Shown here piece after piece: positions 44,235-53,639 of a stretch of 64,000 nt of DNA. The notes below the pieces were generated by a model. It made no database searches. It was not told the DNA's origin and worked only from the letters and a program-made list of their open reading frames with translations. The translations under genes and the position numbers were made by a program. The stretch's first letter is position 1; every line of letters starts with the position of its first letter. The stretch is from contig NZ_QRGB01000001.1 in assembly GCF_003449035.1 (NCBI RefSeq), positions 1,612,001 through 1,676,000 on the forward strand. The letters are read 5' to 3'. Source of the DNA: Pedobacter indicus. Its GTDB lineage: Bacteria > Bacteroidota > Bacteroidia > Sphingobacteriales > Sphingobacteriaceae.

Positions 44235-44612
44235 GTGAAGAGAATACTAGTCATATTTCTTTTATCAATTTATGCCTGTGTGACTACAGAGTTCGGTCAA
44301 TTCCTAAAGTTACCGATACTGGTTGCTCATTTCATAGATCATACCAATGAAGAAGACGATATGACGTTCTGGAATTATTTGGTTCATCATTATGGGGGGC
44401 ATGAAATGGATGAAGATTGGGAAACAGACATGAAACTTCCTTTTATGAAAGGTGTTGAAACGTTGAACATACCAATCTTATCTCCTGAAAGTCGCGTTGA
44501 ATTGTCTAGTATAATTGATAGCTCAATTATTTTAAAAATATTTCCATACTATACTGCTTATTTTCCAAATTCTCATTTAAATAAAATTTGGCAGCCGCCG
44601 CAATTCTGTTAA
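44235..44612 (+). CDS. Small secreted protein ending IWQPPQFC, beside the RND pump
   Basis: The 125-residue protein begins at GTG 44235 with a signal-like helix (MKRILVIFLLSIYACVT). The middle is acidic and His-rich (HFIDHTNEEDDMTFWNYLVHHYGGHEMDEDWETDMKLPF, 283 bases before the pump ends it), and it ends KIWQPPQFC. The last residues match the DUF6660-like protein at 12197-12499 (IWQPPQLS), although the rest is unlike it. Its stop is 43 bases before the RND pump start. Metal binding or a pump-accessory role is inference. Confidence 0.65.
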   Translation: MKRILVIFLLSIYACVTTEFGQFLKLPILVAHFIDHTNEEDDMTFWNYLVHHYGGHEMDEDWETDMKLPFMKGVETLNIPILSPESRVELSSIIDSSIILKIFPYYTAYFPNSHLNKIWQPPQFC

Positions 44613-44655
44613 TCGACTCTAACCCTTAATTAATTTATCGATTAACAGAATTTTT

Positions 44656-47600
44656 ATGCTTAATAAGATCATTGAGTTTTCCGTAAGGAATAAACTCATC
44701 ATTGGGCTGTTTACATTAGCCCTTATCATATACGGTAGCTTTGAAGCTACGAGATTACCTATAGATGCACAACCAGATATCACGAATAATCAGGTACAGG
44801 TTATAACAGTTGCATCGTCTTTCGGAGCCTTGGATATTGAACGCTTAATTACATTTCCTATTGAGCAAGCAAATAGCAATATCCCAGGAATTGAAGAAAT
44901 TCGAAGTTTTTCCCGATTTGGCCTATCGCTGGTAACGATAGTTTTTGACGACAAGACAGACATTTATTGGGCTCGGCAACAGGTCGCCGAAAGGTTGGCA
45001 CAGGTACAAAGCCAAATACCCGAAGGAATCGGCAGTCCTGAACTTGGGCCGATCTCTACAGGCTTAGGAGAAATTTATCAATACGTGGTGCGGCCAAAAA
45101 AAGGTTACGAGCATAAGTATGACGAGACCGAACTTCGGACCATTCAGGATTGGATTGTAAGAAGGCAGTTGCTTGGAGTTAAAGGGGTTGCTGACGTGAG
45201 CAGCTTCGGTGGAAAACTAAAGCAATATGAAATCGCGATTGATCCTCAGCAACTACAGGCTTACCATCTGACATTAGATGATGTATTCGATGCTCTAGCA
45301 AAGAATAACGAAAATACCGGAGGTGCATATATTGAGAAAGGACCTACCGTTTTATTTATTCGTAGTGAGGGGCTTATCGGAAGTGTAGAGGATATCGAAA
45401 ATATTTCGATTAAGTCTGCTGATAGCCGGTCTCCGGTGTTCATTCGCGATGTGGCCAAAGTTAATATTGGCCATGCCACCAGATACGGAGCGATGACCTA
45501 TAATGATGAAGGGGAGGTGTCAGGGGCGATTGTCATGATGCTAAAAGGTGCAAATAGCAATGAGGTCATTAAAGAAGTTAAAGCTAAGGTGGCGGAGATA
45601 CAGAAAACACTGCCCGAAGGCGTAATCATTGAGCCTTTCTTGGACCGCAGTAAAATGGTTCATAATACAATTTCGACCGTTAAAACCAATCTAATCGAAG
45701 GTGCGTTGATCGTCGTTTTTATTCTGGTTTTATTTTTAGGTAATGTGCGCGCTGGTTTTTTAGTGGCTTCTGTGATCCCATTGTCAATGCTGTTTGCAGT
45801 TATCATGATGAATATATTTGGAGTCGGCGGCAATTTAATGAGTCTGGGAGCATTAGATTTCGGGTTGATTGTAGATGGTGCAGTGATTATTGTTGAAGCA
45901 GTTATGCACCAACTGACCCACAACAAAAAATACGGACTGAATAATATACTTCGTCGGGATGAGATGGACAAGCAAGTTATTTCCTCAGCCTCACGCATGG
46001 CAAATAGTGCTGTTTTTGGACAAATTATCATCCTAATTGTTTACCTCCCTATTCTGACGTTGAGTGGTATCGAAGGTAAAATGTTTAAACCGATGGCTCA
46101 GACCGTTGGGTTTGCATTGATCGGGGCATTCATCCTTTCATTGACATATATACCGATGATGAGTGCACTATTCTTAAGCAGAAAGAAGAAATTAAAACCC
46201 AATCGGTCAGATCGGGTAATGTCACGGATCGAGGTTTTCTATAAAAGATGCTTAATCAAAGCATTGGGTGTGCCGAAGGCTATCATCGGGATAATTCTCG
46301 TGTTGTTTATTGGGGCGATTTTCACACTTTCAAGGATGGGAGGTGAATTTATTCCATCATTAGAGGAAGGCGACTTTGCAGTTGAAACAAGGATTTTACC
46401 AGGAAGTAATATCAATACCACAATCGAGTACACCAACAAGGCGGCTCGGATTCTGAAGGATCAGTTTCCGGAAGTTGAAAAGGTCGTCACCAAAATAGGA
46501 AGTGGTGAAATACCTACGGAGCCTATGCCCATGGATGCAGGAGATATGATCATTGTTCTAAAGCCAAAAAGTGAATGGACTTCGGCAACTACCTTTCCCG
46601 AACTTTCTGAAAAGATGAGTCGTTCTATTCAAGATATTCCGGGAATTACAACGGGCTTTCAATTTCCGGTGCAAATGCGCTTCAATGAATTGATGACAGG
46701 TGCTCGTCAAGATATTGTTGTCAAAATATTTGGAGAAGATTTGGATAGCTTGGCCTATTACGCACAAAAACTAGGGGGCGTAGTGCAGACTGTTGAGGGC
46801 GCACAAGATCTTTACATCGAACCCATCAGTGGTATGCCACAAGTAGTGATTGATTTCGACCGTAATGCCGTTGCAAGATATCAACTGGATATTTCAGACA
46901 TCAATCGGGTTGTAAATATGGCTTTCGCTGGTCAAAGTACGGGAATGGTATTCGAAGGAGAGCGCAGATTTGACTTGGTTGTGCGTTTAGATACTTCTAA
47001 ACGGAGAAATATAGAAGATATCCGCAGTATTCTGATACCTGCACCAAGTGGTATCCAGATTCCCTTGAGCCAACTAGCAGAGGTTGAACTGAAAAATAGT
47101 CCAAATCAGATACAACGTGAAGATGCCAAAAGAAGAATCGTTGTTGGGTTTAACGTCAGAGGCAGGGATGTTGAAAGCATCGTCGAAGAGCTTCAAGAAA
47201 AGGTTGCAGTTGAGATTAATCTACCAGCTGGATATTATACGACATATGGTGGAACATTTGAAAATCTGAATCAAGCAAAAGCACGCTTGGGAGTCGCTGT
47301 ACCTGTCTCATTGGTACTGATATTTCTATTATTGTTTTTCGCATTTGGGTCCATCAAACATAGTTTACTTATCTACACAGCCATTCCTTTGTCAGCGATC
47401 GGAGGTATTTACTTTTTGGCTTTGAGAGGGTTGCCTTTTAGTATCAGTGCCGGCGTTGGCTTTATCGCTTTGTTCGGTGTGGCTGTTTTAAATGGTATTG
47501 TATTAATTGCGGAATTTAACAGACTAAAAAGCCATGGTCTTAAAAACACAACACGAATTGTACTCATCGGTGCGAGGACTCGTTTACGACCCGTATTAAT

Positions 47601-48993
47601 GACCGCGTGTGTTGCGTCGTTAGGTTTTTTACCGATGGCCATCAGTACAGGTTCAGGTGCTGAAGTTCAGCGCCCACTGGCTACCGTTGTAATCGGAGGG
47701 CTGTTGTTGGCAACCTTGCTGACACTTTTTGTCTTGCCTATCCTTTACATCCTTTTTGAAAAGATCCCTAAACTAAAACTCAGGACTAAAAGAAAGACTA
47801 TGAAAGTATTGATCGCAATGCTCTTTATGTTGTCATCGTTACCTGCTTTTTCGCAGCAAGGTATTTTAATTGACCAAGCCATAGACACCGCTGTTAAAAA
47901 CAGCTATTTAACGAAAAATAGCAAGCTTTTGTCCCAGTACCAGCAGAAACTGATAAGGAGTAGTTCAGATATTCCGCAAGCCTCGGTTAATGGGGAATAT
48001 GGGCGTTTGAATTCATGGAGGAAAGATTATAAGATAGGGGTTTCTCAGACAATCTCTTTCCCGACTGTTTATCGGCGTAAAAAGGATGTATTGAACAGTC
48101 AATGGGAGGAGGCTGTTATCAATGAAAAGCTCGCCGAAGCTGAAATAGAGAGGCATGTTTCCGAAGTATTTTACCACCTACTGGTCCTTAATGAAAGAGA
48201 GCAGCTGTTAACGAAAACCGACAGCATATTTAAACTTTTCCTCGATAAGGCTACCAAACGATTTGATATGGGAGCCTCTAATATGATGGAAAAAGCCTCT
48301 GCCGAGGTACAGCGATCCCAGATTGCTATTCAATTAGAAGAATTGAGAAATGAACATGATTTAGCTCTTCTCCGTTTTCAGTTATTATTAAATACTGAGA
48401 AAAAATATATTCCAGAAGGAGAGGCCTTCAGTACTTTAACAGAAGGAGCTCATACAGCTGGTCAGATAAATGAGCACCCTGAAGTTGAATTATATAAACA
48501 GAAGATACAAACAGCGGAACATGAAACACGTTGGAAAAAATCAGAATTTCTGCCGAACCTTTTGGCTGGTTATTCTCTGCAAAGCATGGCTGAATTAGAT
48601 TCACGGCATTACACTGCAATTGAAGTGGGAATTGGAATCCCGATTTTCAATAGAGGGCGCAAAGCGGCTGTCGCGGCTAGTAAACAAAAACAGCTTATCG
48701 CTGAGAACGACTATACGCAGAAACAGGCCGAACTGACAAGCAAATACCAACAAGCGCTTTTAGAGTACGAAAGCCGCGCGGAAACTATTCAAAGGTATCA
48801 TGATGATCAACTTCCGAATGCGGAATTAATTATCCAAACTGCGAAGCGTCAATTCTCCGAAGGAGAAATTGATTACATAGAATGGATCATGCTGAACAAT
48901 CAAGCTATCGCTATCCAATCTGACTATTTTGATGCATTACATGCGCTTAACCAAGCTATTATCAATCTTAATTATCTTCTATATTCTAAATAA
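44656..48993 (+). CDS. CusA/CzcA-type RND metal efflux pump fused to a TolC-like outer-membrane channel
   Basis: Residues 1 to about 1035 are a heavy-metal RND pump with 12 helices; the helix-4 motif D401-F-G-x-x-x-D407-G is that of the metal-exporting subgroup. From residue 1049 a TolC-like protein of about 397 residues follows, beginning with MKVLIAMLFMLSSLPAFSQ, a perfect signal peptide with its own Met (ATG 47800) and a purine-rich AAAAGAAAG before it. The two parts are normally separate CusA and CusC genes. The product might be processed inside, or the channel may also be made from the internal start. The metal is unknown (Cu/Ag or Co/Zn/Cd). Confidence 0.93.
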   Translation: MLNKIIEFSVRNKLIIGLFTLALIIYGSFEATRLPIDAQPDITNNQVQVITVASSFGALDIERLITFPIEQANSNIPGIEEIRSFSRFGLSLVTIVFDDKTDIYWARQQVAERLAQVQSQIPEGIGSPELGPISTGLGEIYQYVVRPKKGYEHKYDETELRTIQDWIVRRQLLGVKGVADVSSFGGKLKQYEIAIDPQQLQAYHLTLDDVFDALAKNNENTGGAYIEKGPTVLFIRSEGLIGSVEDIENISIKSADSRSPVFIRDVAKVNIGHATRYGAMTYNDEGEVSGAIVMMLKGANSNEVIKEVKAKVAEIQKTLPEGVIIEPFLDRSKMVHNTISTVKTNLIEGALIVVFILVLFLGNVRAGFLVASVIPLSMLFAVIMMNIFGVGGNLMSLGALDFGLIVDGAVIIVEAVMHQLTHNKKYGLNNILRRDEMDKQVISSASRMANSAVFGQIIILIVYLPILTLSGIEGKMFKPMAQTVGFALIGAFILSLTYIPMMSALFLSRKKKLKPNRSDRVMSRIEVFYKRCLIKALGVPKAIIGIILVLFIGAIFTLSRMGGEFIPSLEEGDFAVETRILPGSNINTTIEYTNKAARILKDQFPEVEKVVTKIGSGEIPTEPMPMDAGDMIIVLKPKSEWTSATTFPELSEKMSRSIQDIPGITTGFQFPVQMRFNELMTGARQDIVVKIFGEDLDSLAYYAQKLGGVVQTVEGAQDLYIEPISGMPQVVIDFDRNAVARYQLDISDINRVVNMAFAGQSTGMVFEGERRFDLVVRLDTSKRRNIEDIRSILIPAPSGIQIPLSQLAEVELKNSPNQIQREDAKRRIVVGFNVRGRDVESIVEELQEKVAVEINLPAGYYTTYGGTFENLNQAKARLGVAVPVSLVLIFLLLFFAFGSIKHSLLIYTAIPLSAIGGIYFLALRGLPFSISAGVGFIALFGVAVLNGIVLIAEFNRLKSHGLKNTTRIVLIGARTRLRPVLMTACVASLGFLPMAISTGSGAEVQRPLATVVIGGLLLATLLTLFVLPILYILFEKIPKLKLRTKRKTMKVLIAMLFMLSSLPAFSQQGILIDQAIDTAVKNSYLTKNSKLLSQYQQKLIRSSSDIPQASVNGEYGRLNSWRKDYKIGVSQTISFPTVYRRKKDVLNSQWEEAVINEKLAEAEIERHVSEVFYHLLVLNEREQLLTKTDSIFKLFLDKATKRFDMGASNMMEKASAEVQRSQIAIQLEELRNEHDLALLRFQLLLNTEKKYIPEGEAFSTLTEGAHTAGQINEHPEVELYKQKIQTAEHETRWKKSEFLPNLLAGYSLQSMAELDSRHYTAIEVGIGIPIFNRGRKAAVAASKQKQLIAENDYTQKQAELTSKYQQALLEYESRAETIQRYHDDQLPNAELIIQTAKRQFSEGEIDYIEWIMLNNQAIAIQSDYFDALHALNQAIINLNYLLYSK

Positions 48994-49001
48994 AACGAAC
49001 A

Positions 49002-50147
49002 ATGAAAAATATTGCAATTATTCTATTTATAACAATCTTTTTTGGCTGTCAAAATGATCGTGACACGGCTGAACAAGGAAAGGAGAGCTCAGAGACACCA
49101 GCCATAGATAATATTGTCCGATTGACGTCAGAACAGTTAGAGAATGCATCGATTGATTCAGTATCGCTTGAAAAAGTTAATATTTCTGGTGTACTACGAT
49201 TAAACGGAACTGTCGAAGTAGATCCGGATAATCGGGTTTCTCTCTCAAGTGCTTTAGGCGGCCATATCAAATCAGTCAATGTGCTTCCAGGGCAAGCGGT
49301 GCGGAAAGGGGAAGCTATATTAACCGTAGAAGACAACCAATTTATTCAAGTACAACAAGATTATCTTACGACAAAGGCTGAGTTAACCAGTGCAGAAGCC
49401 GATTTTAACCGTCAAAAAGAGCTGAATGCAAGCAAGTCGGTGAGTGACAAGGCGGTGGAGCAAGCAGAAACGGAATACCTGTCTCTGTTAGCCACTAAAA
49501 GAGGATTGGAAGAGAAACTGCGCCTGATCAATATTTCCCCATCGCAGCTAACGCCCGCTAATATCAGACGAGGGATCAATATTGTCGCACCATTCAATGG
49601 TGTGATTAGTGATGTAATGGTTAACAAAGGTAAATACGTTTCTCCGTCTGATGTATTGGTTGAACTGATCAATCCGCAATCAATGCTCTTACGACTTCAG
49701 GTTTTCGAAAAGGACTGGTCATCAGTGAGGGTCGGACAAACCATCGAAGCCCACACAAACCAAGAGTCTGATAAAAAGATCCAAGCCGAAATTATATCAA
49801 CAGGAATGATCATTAACGAAGACGGAAGTGCGCTAGTGATTGCTCGCGTAAAGAACCCTCAGATTGTCCCTCTGGTACCTGGTCTGTATGTAAATGCACT
49901 TATTCATATCGAGAACAAAAATGTTTACACCCTGCCGAATGATGCCATTGTCTCATTCGAAAATAAAAGCTACATCTTTGAATGGATCGAGTCTACCTCT
50001 TTTCGAATGAAAGAAGTAACTACAGGCAGTTCAAATGACGGAAAAGTTGAAATTGTCAACTATGAAGATCTAGTCGATAAACCCATTGTAAATAAAGGAG
50101 CCTACTCCCTATTGATGGCGGCAAAAAACAAAGGCGAAGAAGAATAG
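49002..50147 (+). CDS. CusB/CzcB-like periplasmic adaptor lipoprotein
   Basis: A lipobox (TIFFGC, Cys16) anchors this 381-residue HlyD-type adaptor. The lipoyl-like half is LGGHIKSVNVLPGQAVRKGEAIL, followed by a short coiled coil (about 105-165), the second half GINIVAPFNGVISDVMVNKGKYVSPSD, and barrel and membrane-proximal parts. It lies 8 bases after the pump and completes the tripartite exporter. No N-terminal metal-binding Met/His domain is obvious. Confidence 0.92.
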   Translation: MKNIAIILFITIFFGCQNDRDTAEQGKESSETPAIDNIVRLTSEQLENASIDSVSLEKVNISGVLRLNGTVEVDPDNRVSLSSALGGHIKSVNVLPGQAVRKGEAILTVEDNQFIQVQQDYLTTKAELTSAEADFNRQKELNASKSVSDKAVEQAETEYLSLLATKRGLEEKLRLINISPSQLTPANIRRGINIVAPFNGVISDVMVNKGKYVSPSDVLVELINPQSMLLRLQVFEKDWSSVRVGQTIEAHTNQESDKKIQAEIISTGMIINEDGSALVIARVKNPQIVPLVPGLYVNALIHIENKNVYTLPNDAIVSFENKSYIFEWIESTSFRMKEVTTGSSNDGKVEIVNYEDLVDKPIVNKGAYSLLMAAKNKGEEE

Positions 50148-50162
50148 TTCGTATTTTTGATA

Positions 50163-50186
50163 GGCTGGTTCGTCTATGAACTAGCC
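50163..50186 (+). terminator. Hairpin after the adaptor gene
   Basis: GGCTGGTTC and GAACTAGCC form a 9-bp stem with one G-U pair and loop GTCTAT. There is no T run, so it may only slow or partly end transcription before the receptor gene. Confidence 0.45.
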
Positions 50187-50253
50187 CATTCCGTCTAATA
50201 AACGAAAATTGAAATGATAGTCTTTCTACTTTCATATCATCATTATTCAAAAG

Positions 50254-52605
50254 ATGTTAACTATGAGAAGGTTAGAGATTATCATTTTTATTTTATTTCT
50301 TTTACCAGTTGTTGTTGTCGCTCAAAGTCGGCCTCAGCTTACGCAGACGGTGCATGGTATGGTAAAAGATAAAGTTTCGGGCGAACCATTACCTGCAATT
50401 TCGATCTATTTGGATAACAAACAGTTGGATACCTCGACCGATGAGCATGGTCAATTTGTATTACATGAAGTGCCTATTGGTCGGCACACCGTTCGGGCAA
50501 GTGGTGCAGGTTATGAAACGGCTGTTATTAAAGAAGTCTTGGTGGGTACAGGCAGAGAGTTAAACCTGGAAATAGCACTTCATGAAAAATACATAGCTTT
50601 AGAATCGGTTGTGGTTACCCCCAAAATTAACAAAGAGCAATCGCTGAACCCCATGGCACTTGTGGGTGCTCAAATGTTTAGCGTGGAAGAAGCGAATAGG
50701 TTTGCAGGAGGAATGGATGATCCAGCTCGTTTGGTCAGTTCCTATGCCGGTGTGGCAACACCTCACGTATCGAATAACGGGATTTCAATCCGTGGAAATG
50801 CGCCAAGCCTTTTGCAGTGGCGTGTGGAAGGCATAGAGATTCCTAATCCGAATCATTTTGCTGATATTGACGTTTTGGGAGGCGGGCTTCTATCTGCATT
50901 AAGCAGCAATGTACTTGGTAATTCAGATTTCTTTATTGGTGCGTTCCCGGCCGAATATAATAATTCTATTTCTGGTGTTTTTGATATGCAATTGCGGAAT
51001 GGAAATAGTCAACGACATCAACATACGTTTCAGCTGGGCGTTTTAGGAATAGATTTAGCTTCTGAGGGGCCTATTAGCCGAGAAAACAATTCGTCCTATA
51101 TTATTAACTATCGATATTCAACAACGGGCCTAATCGGGAAGTTTCAAGATAAAGAAGATATGGGCGGTCTGCTAGCCTATCAAGATTTAAATTTCAAATT
51201 TAATTTTCCGACAAGTAAAATCGGTACTTTTTCGTTGTGGGGCGTGGGTTTCATGGATGAAGCTGATCCTATACTCGACGAGGATGAAGAACGAAAGTAT
51301 CTGGATGACGGAATTCTTTCGGCAGCTAAACAAAAGTCAGGTTCGCTAGGCTTGTCCCATCGTTATTTCTTCGATAACAAGAAAACTTCTGTAAACACAA
51401 CGCTTGCCGCAATACATCAAGGTAACGAGATCGAAGAAGAATTTTATAATTTAGATGAGGAGAGAAGTCCAAAAAGTGAACTGTATGCAAATACCACAAA
51501 TCTGGTGTTTAATAGCGTGCTGAATCATAAATTTAACGCAAAGCATAGTAATAAAACAGGAATTACATTTACGAATATCCGTTATGACATGAACTTGGAT
51601 TTTACACCAATATTCGAACAGCCTCTTGAAAATCTATTGAGCTCTACGGAAAGCGCGAACTTAATCTCAGGATATACGAACTCATTATTCAATATTAACG
51701 ATGTATTAACGCTTTCCACAGGACTGAATGCACAGTATTTTTCTTTAAACGGTAATGTGACCATTGAGCCGCGAGCAAGTTTTAAATGGCAATTAAATCC
51801 AAAAAATTCGGTGGCAATAGCCTATGGCCTGCATAGTCGGATGGAAAAGCCGGACGTTTATTTTGTAAAAGATGAAGATGCGAATCTTCCCAACCGAAAT
51901 CTCGATTTAATGAAAAGTCATCATCTTATGCTTTCTTATGTTTATAGTATTTCAGGTAATATGAGCTTGAAAATAGAACCTTATTATCAAGCGTTATTTG
52001 ATGTGCCGGTTACAGACGATGGCAGTTATTCCATTCTTAATAGAAAGGATTTTTATATTAGTGAGAGCTTAGTTAATAAAGGAAAGGGGCGAAATTATGG
52101 GATTGACTTAACTTTTTCAAGATATCTTACAAGAGGATTATACTACATGATGACTGCATCTTTATTTGATTCGAAATACCTGGCGGGTGATGAGAGGTGG
52201 TACAACACTCGTTATAATAGAAATTGGATTACCAATGCTCTTGTTGGAAAAGAATGGATGTTCGGTCGGGATATGCTCAGCGTAAACCTGAAAGCTAGCA
52301 TTCTGGGTGGCAAACGCTATACTCCGGTAGATGAAGCCGCTACATTTGCGCATCCCGATAAAGAGGTTCAATATGATGAAACAAGGATGTATTCGAAGCA
52401 ATTTTCTCCGATGTTTATTGGTGATTTCTCTTTAAGCTATAAAATGAATCGAAAAAAAGTGGCACATGAATTCGCAATAAAAAGTATTAATGCAACTGGT
52501 GCGAAAGAATACTTAGAACATAAATATAACATCATAACACGAACGATTGAACCATACGAGCCTAGCACGTCTATTTTTAATGTAAGTTACCGGATCGAAT
52601 TTTAG
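50254..52605 (+). CDS. TonB-dependent receptor-like outer-membrane protein
   Basis: The 783-residue protein has a signal peptide (to about VVVVAQS), a carboxypeptidase-regulatory-like domain (VHGMVKDKVSGEPLPAISIY, to about residue 115), a plug region (GISIRGNAPSLLQWRVEGIEIPNPNHF) and a long barrel ending in the aromatic SYRIEF. ATG 50263 is another possible start. The plug resembles those in sensor-type receptors. It lies between a metal exporter and a LytS/LytTR signalling unit, which suggests sensing or import of the same substrate; this is inference. Confidence 0.85.
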   Translation: MLTMRRLEIIIFILFLLPVVVVAQSRPQLTQTVHGMVKDKVSGEPLPAISIYLDNKQLDTSTDEHGQFVLHEVPIGRHTVRASGAGYETAVIKEVLVGTGRELNLEIALHEKYIALESVVVTPKINKEQSLNPMALVGAQMFSVEEANRFAGGMDDPARLVSSYAGVATPHVSNNGISIRGNAPSLLQWRVEGIEIPNPNHFADIDVLGGGLLSALSSNVLGNSDFFIGAFPAEYNNSISGVFDMQLRNGNSQRHQHTFQLGVLGIDLASEGPISRENNSSYIINYRYSTTGLIGKFQDKEDMGGLLAYQDLNFKFNFPTSKIGTFSLWGVGFMDEADPILDEDEERKYLDDGILSAAKQKSGSLGLSHRYFFDNKKTSVNTTLAAIHQGNEIEEEFYNLDEERSPKSELYANTTNLVFNSVLNHKFNAKHSNKTGITFTNIRYDMNLDFTPIFEQPLENLLSSTESANLISGYTNSLFNINDVLTLSTGLNAQYFSLNGNVTIEPRASFKWQLNPKNSVAIAYGLHSRMEKPDVYFVKDEDANLPNRNLDLMKSHHLMLSYVYSISGNMSLKIEPYYQALFDVPVTDDGSYSILNRKDFYISESLVNKGKGRNYGIDLTFSRYLTRGLYYMMTASLFDSKYLAGDERWYNTRYNRNWITNALVGKEWMFGRDMLSVNLKASILGGKRYTPVDEAATFAHPDKEVQYDETRMYSKQFSPMFIGDFSLSYKMNRKKVAHEFAIKSINATGAKEYLEHKYNIITRTIEPYEPSTSIFNVSYRIEF

Positions 52606-52619
52606 TGAAATAAAGGACA

Positions 52620-53639
52620 ATGAGTGAACAGCACAAAAATACACTCTTTAACTTTCTGACTTCAACGAACTACAGAGTATGGAGGCACCTGTTTTTCATT
52701 TTGGCCTTTATTCCTATCGGACTGGCACAAGCTTTTTTTGTATTTGATGGTTATACTGAGATTTCTACTCGTACAATCTATGCATTTGGGATCGGTCTCT
52801 TTATCACAATTATTGCTTTTGTCTATTTCAATATTTACGTTTTAGCATCCCGCTTTTTGCCGAAAGGTGAATTCGCGACCTATCTTTTCGCCTTGTTGGT
52901 TTCGGTTTTTTTGTTTCTTTTTTTAAAACATATTACAGAATATTGGATTCTTTCTGCTGCTAATATTCATCGGGGATTTAATGGGATTACCCTGTTGGAT
53001 GGCCTGTCAAATCTAATGCTCTACTCCATATGTATCGCCAGTGGTTCTATCTCACTGCTATTTAAACGATGGATGGCCGGGAATGATGAAATTGAAAATC
53101 TCAAAAATAAGCAGTTGAAAAATAGTATCGAGGAAATTAAAAGCAGGCTCCGTCCTCATTTCTTATACGCCACGTTGGACCATGCTTCAAACCGTGTGAA
53201 ATCAGAACCGGTTCTGATTTCAGATACAGTCTTCCGATTGAGTGAGATGCTGAGATACCAATTGTACGATTCCAAGAGAGACCGAGTTCTGTTGACGTCT
53301 GATATAGAATTCATACGGAATTATCTGGTGCTAGAAAAGCAGAATAGGGAAGGGGCGCTTACTTATACGATATCGGTCAATGGGAACCCCAATAAGCTGG
53401 TTTTTCCAGCACTGTTTATCCCTTGGGTCGATGAAATCGCTGCCGGTAAACCAACCCAGATTGATATCTTATTTGATATCGATACTTGTTTGATCAAGTT
53501 CGAGTGTCGGGTATGGGGACTAGACTTGTCACCATGCGACTTTTCGAAAATCCAACAGGAACAAAAGGTACTATATGCTGATGATATAGCTATAAAAAAA
53601 GAAGACGGATTGATCGAATTACAGTTGAAAATATGCTGA
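52620..53639 (+). CDS. LytS-like membrane protein, probable pseudokinase
   Basis: Four hydrophobic helices (about residues 20-160) lead to a His-kinase core. H180 is kept, but in RPHFLYATLDHASN instead of NPHFLFN. The following SDTVFRLSEMLRYQLYD is normal. The ATP-binding N-box, usually PFVENAVKH, reads PWVDEIAAG, and no glycine-rich G-box exists; the protein is also shorter at the C-terminus than its neighbour. It likely cannot bind ATP. Its stop overlaps the intact kinase gene by seven bases, so the two are co-translated and may pair. Confidence 0.85.
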   Translation: MSEQHKNTLFNFLTSTNYRVWRHLFFILAFIPIGLAQAFFVFDGYTEISTRTIYAFGIGLFITIIAFVYFNIYVLASRFLPKGEFATYLFALLVSVFLFLFLKHITEYWILSAANIHRGFNGITLLDGLSNLMLYSICIASGSISLLFKRWMAGNDEIENLKNKQLKNSIEEIKSRLRPHFLYATLDHASNRVKSEPVLISDTVFRLSEMLRYQLYDSKRDRVLLTSDIEFIRNYLVLEKQNREGALTYTISVNGNPNKLVFPALFIPWVDEIAAGKPTQIDILFDIDTCLIKFECRVWGLDLSPCDFSKIQQEQKVLYADDIAIKKEDGLIELQLKIC

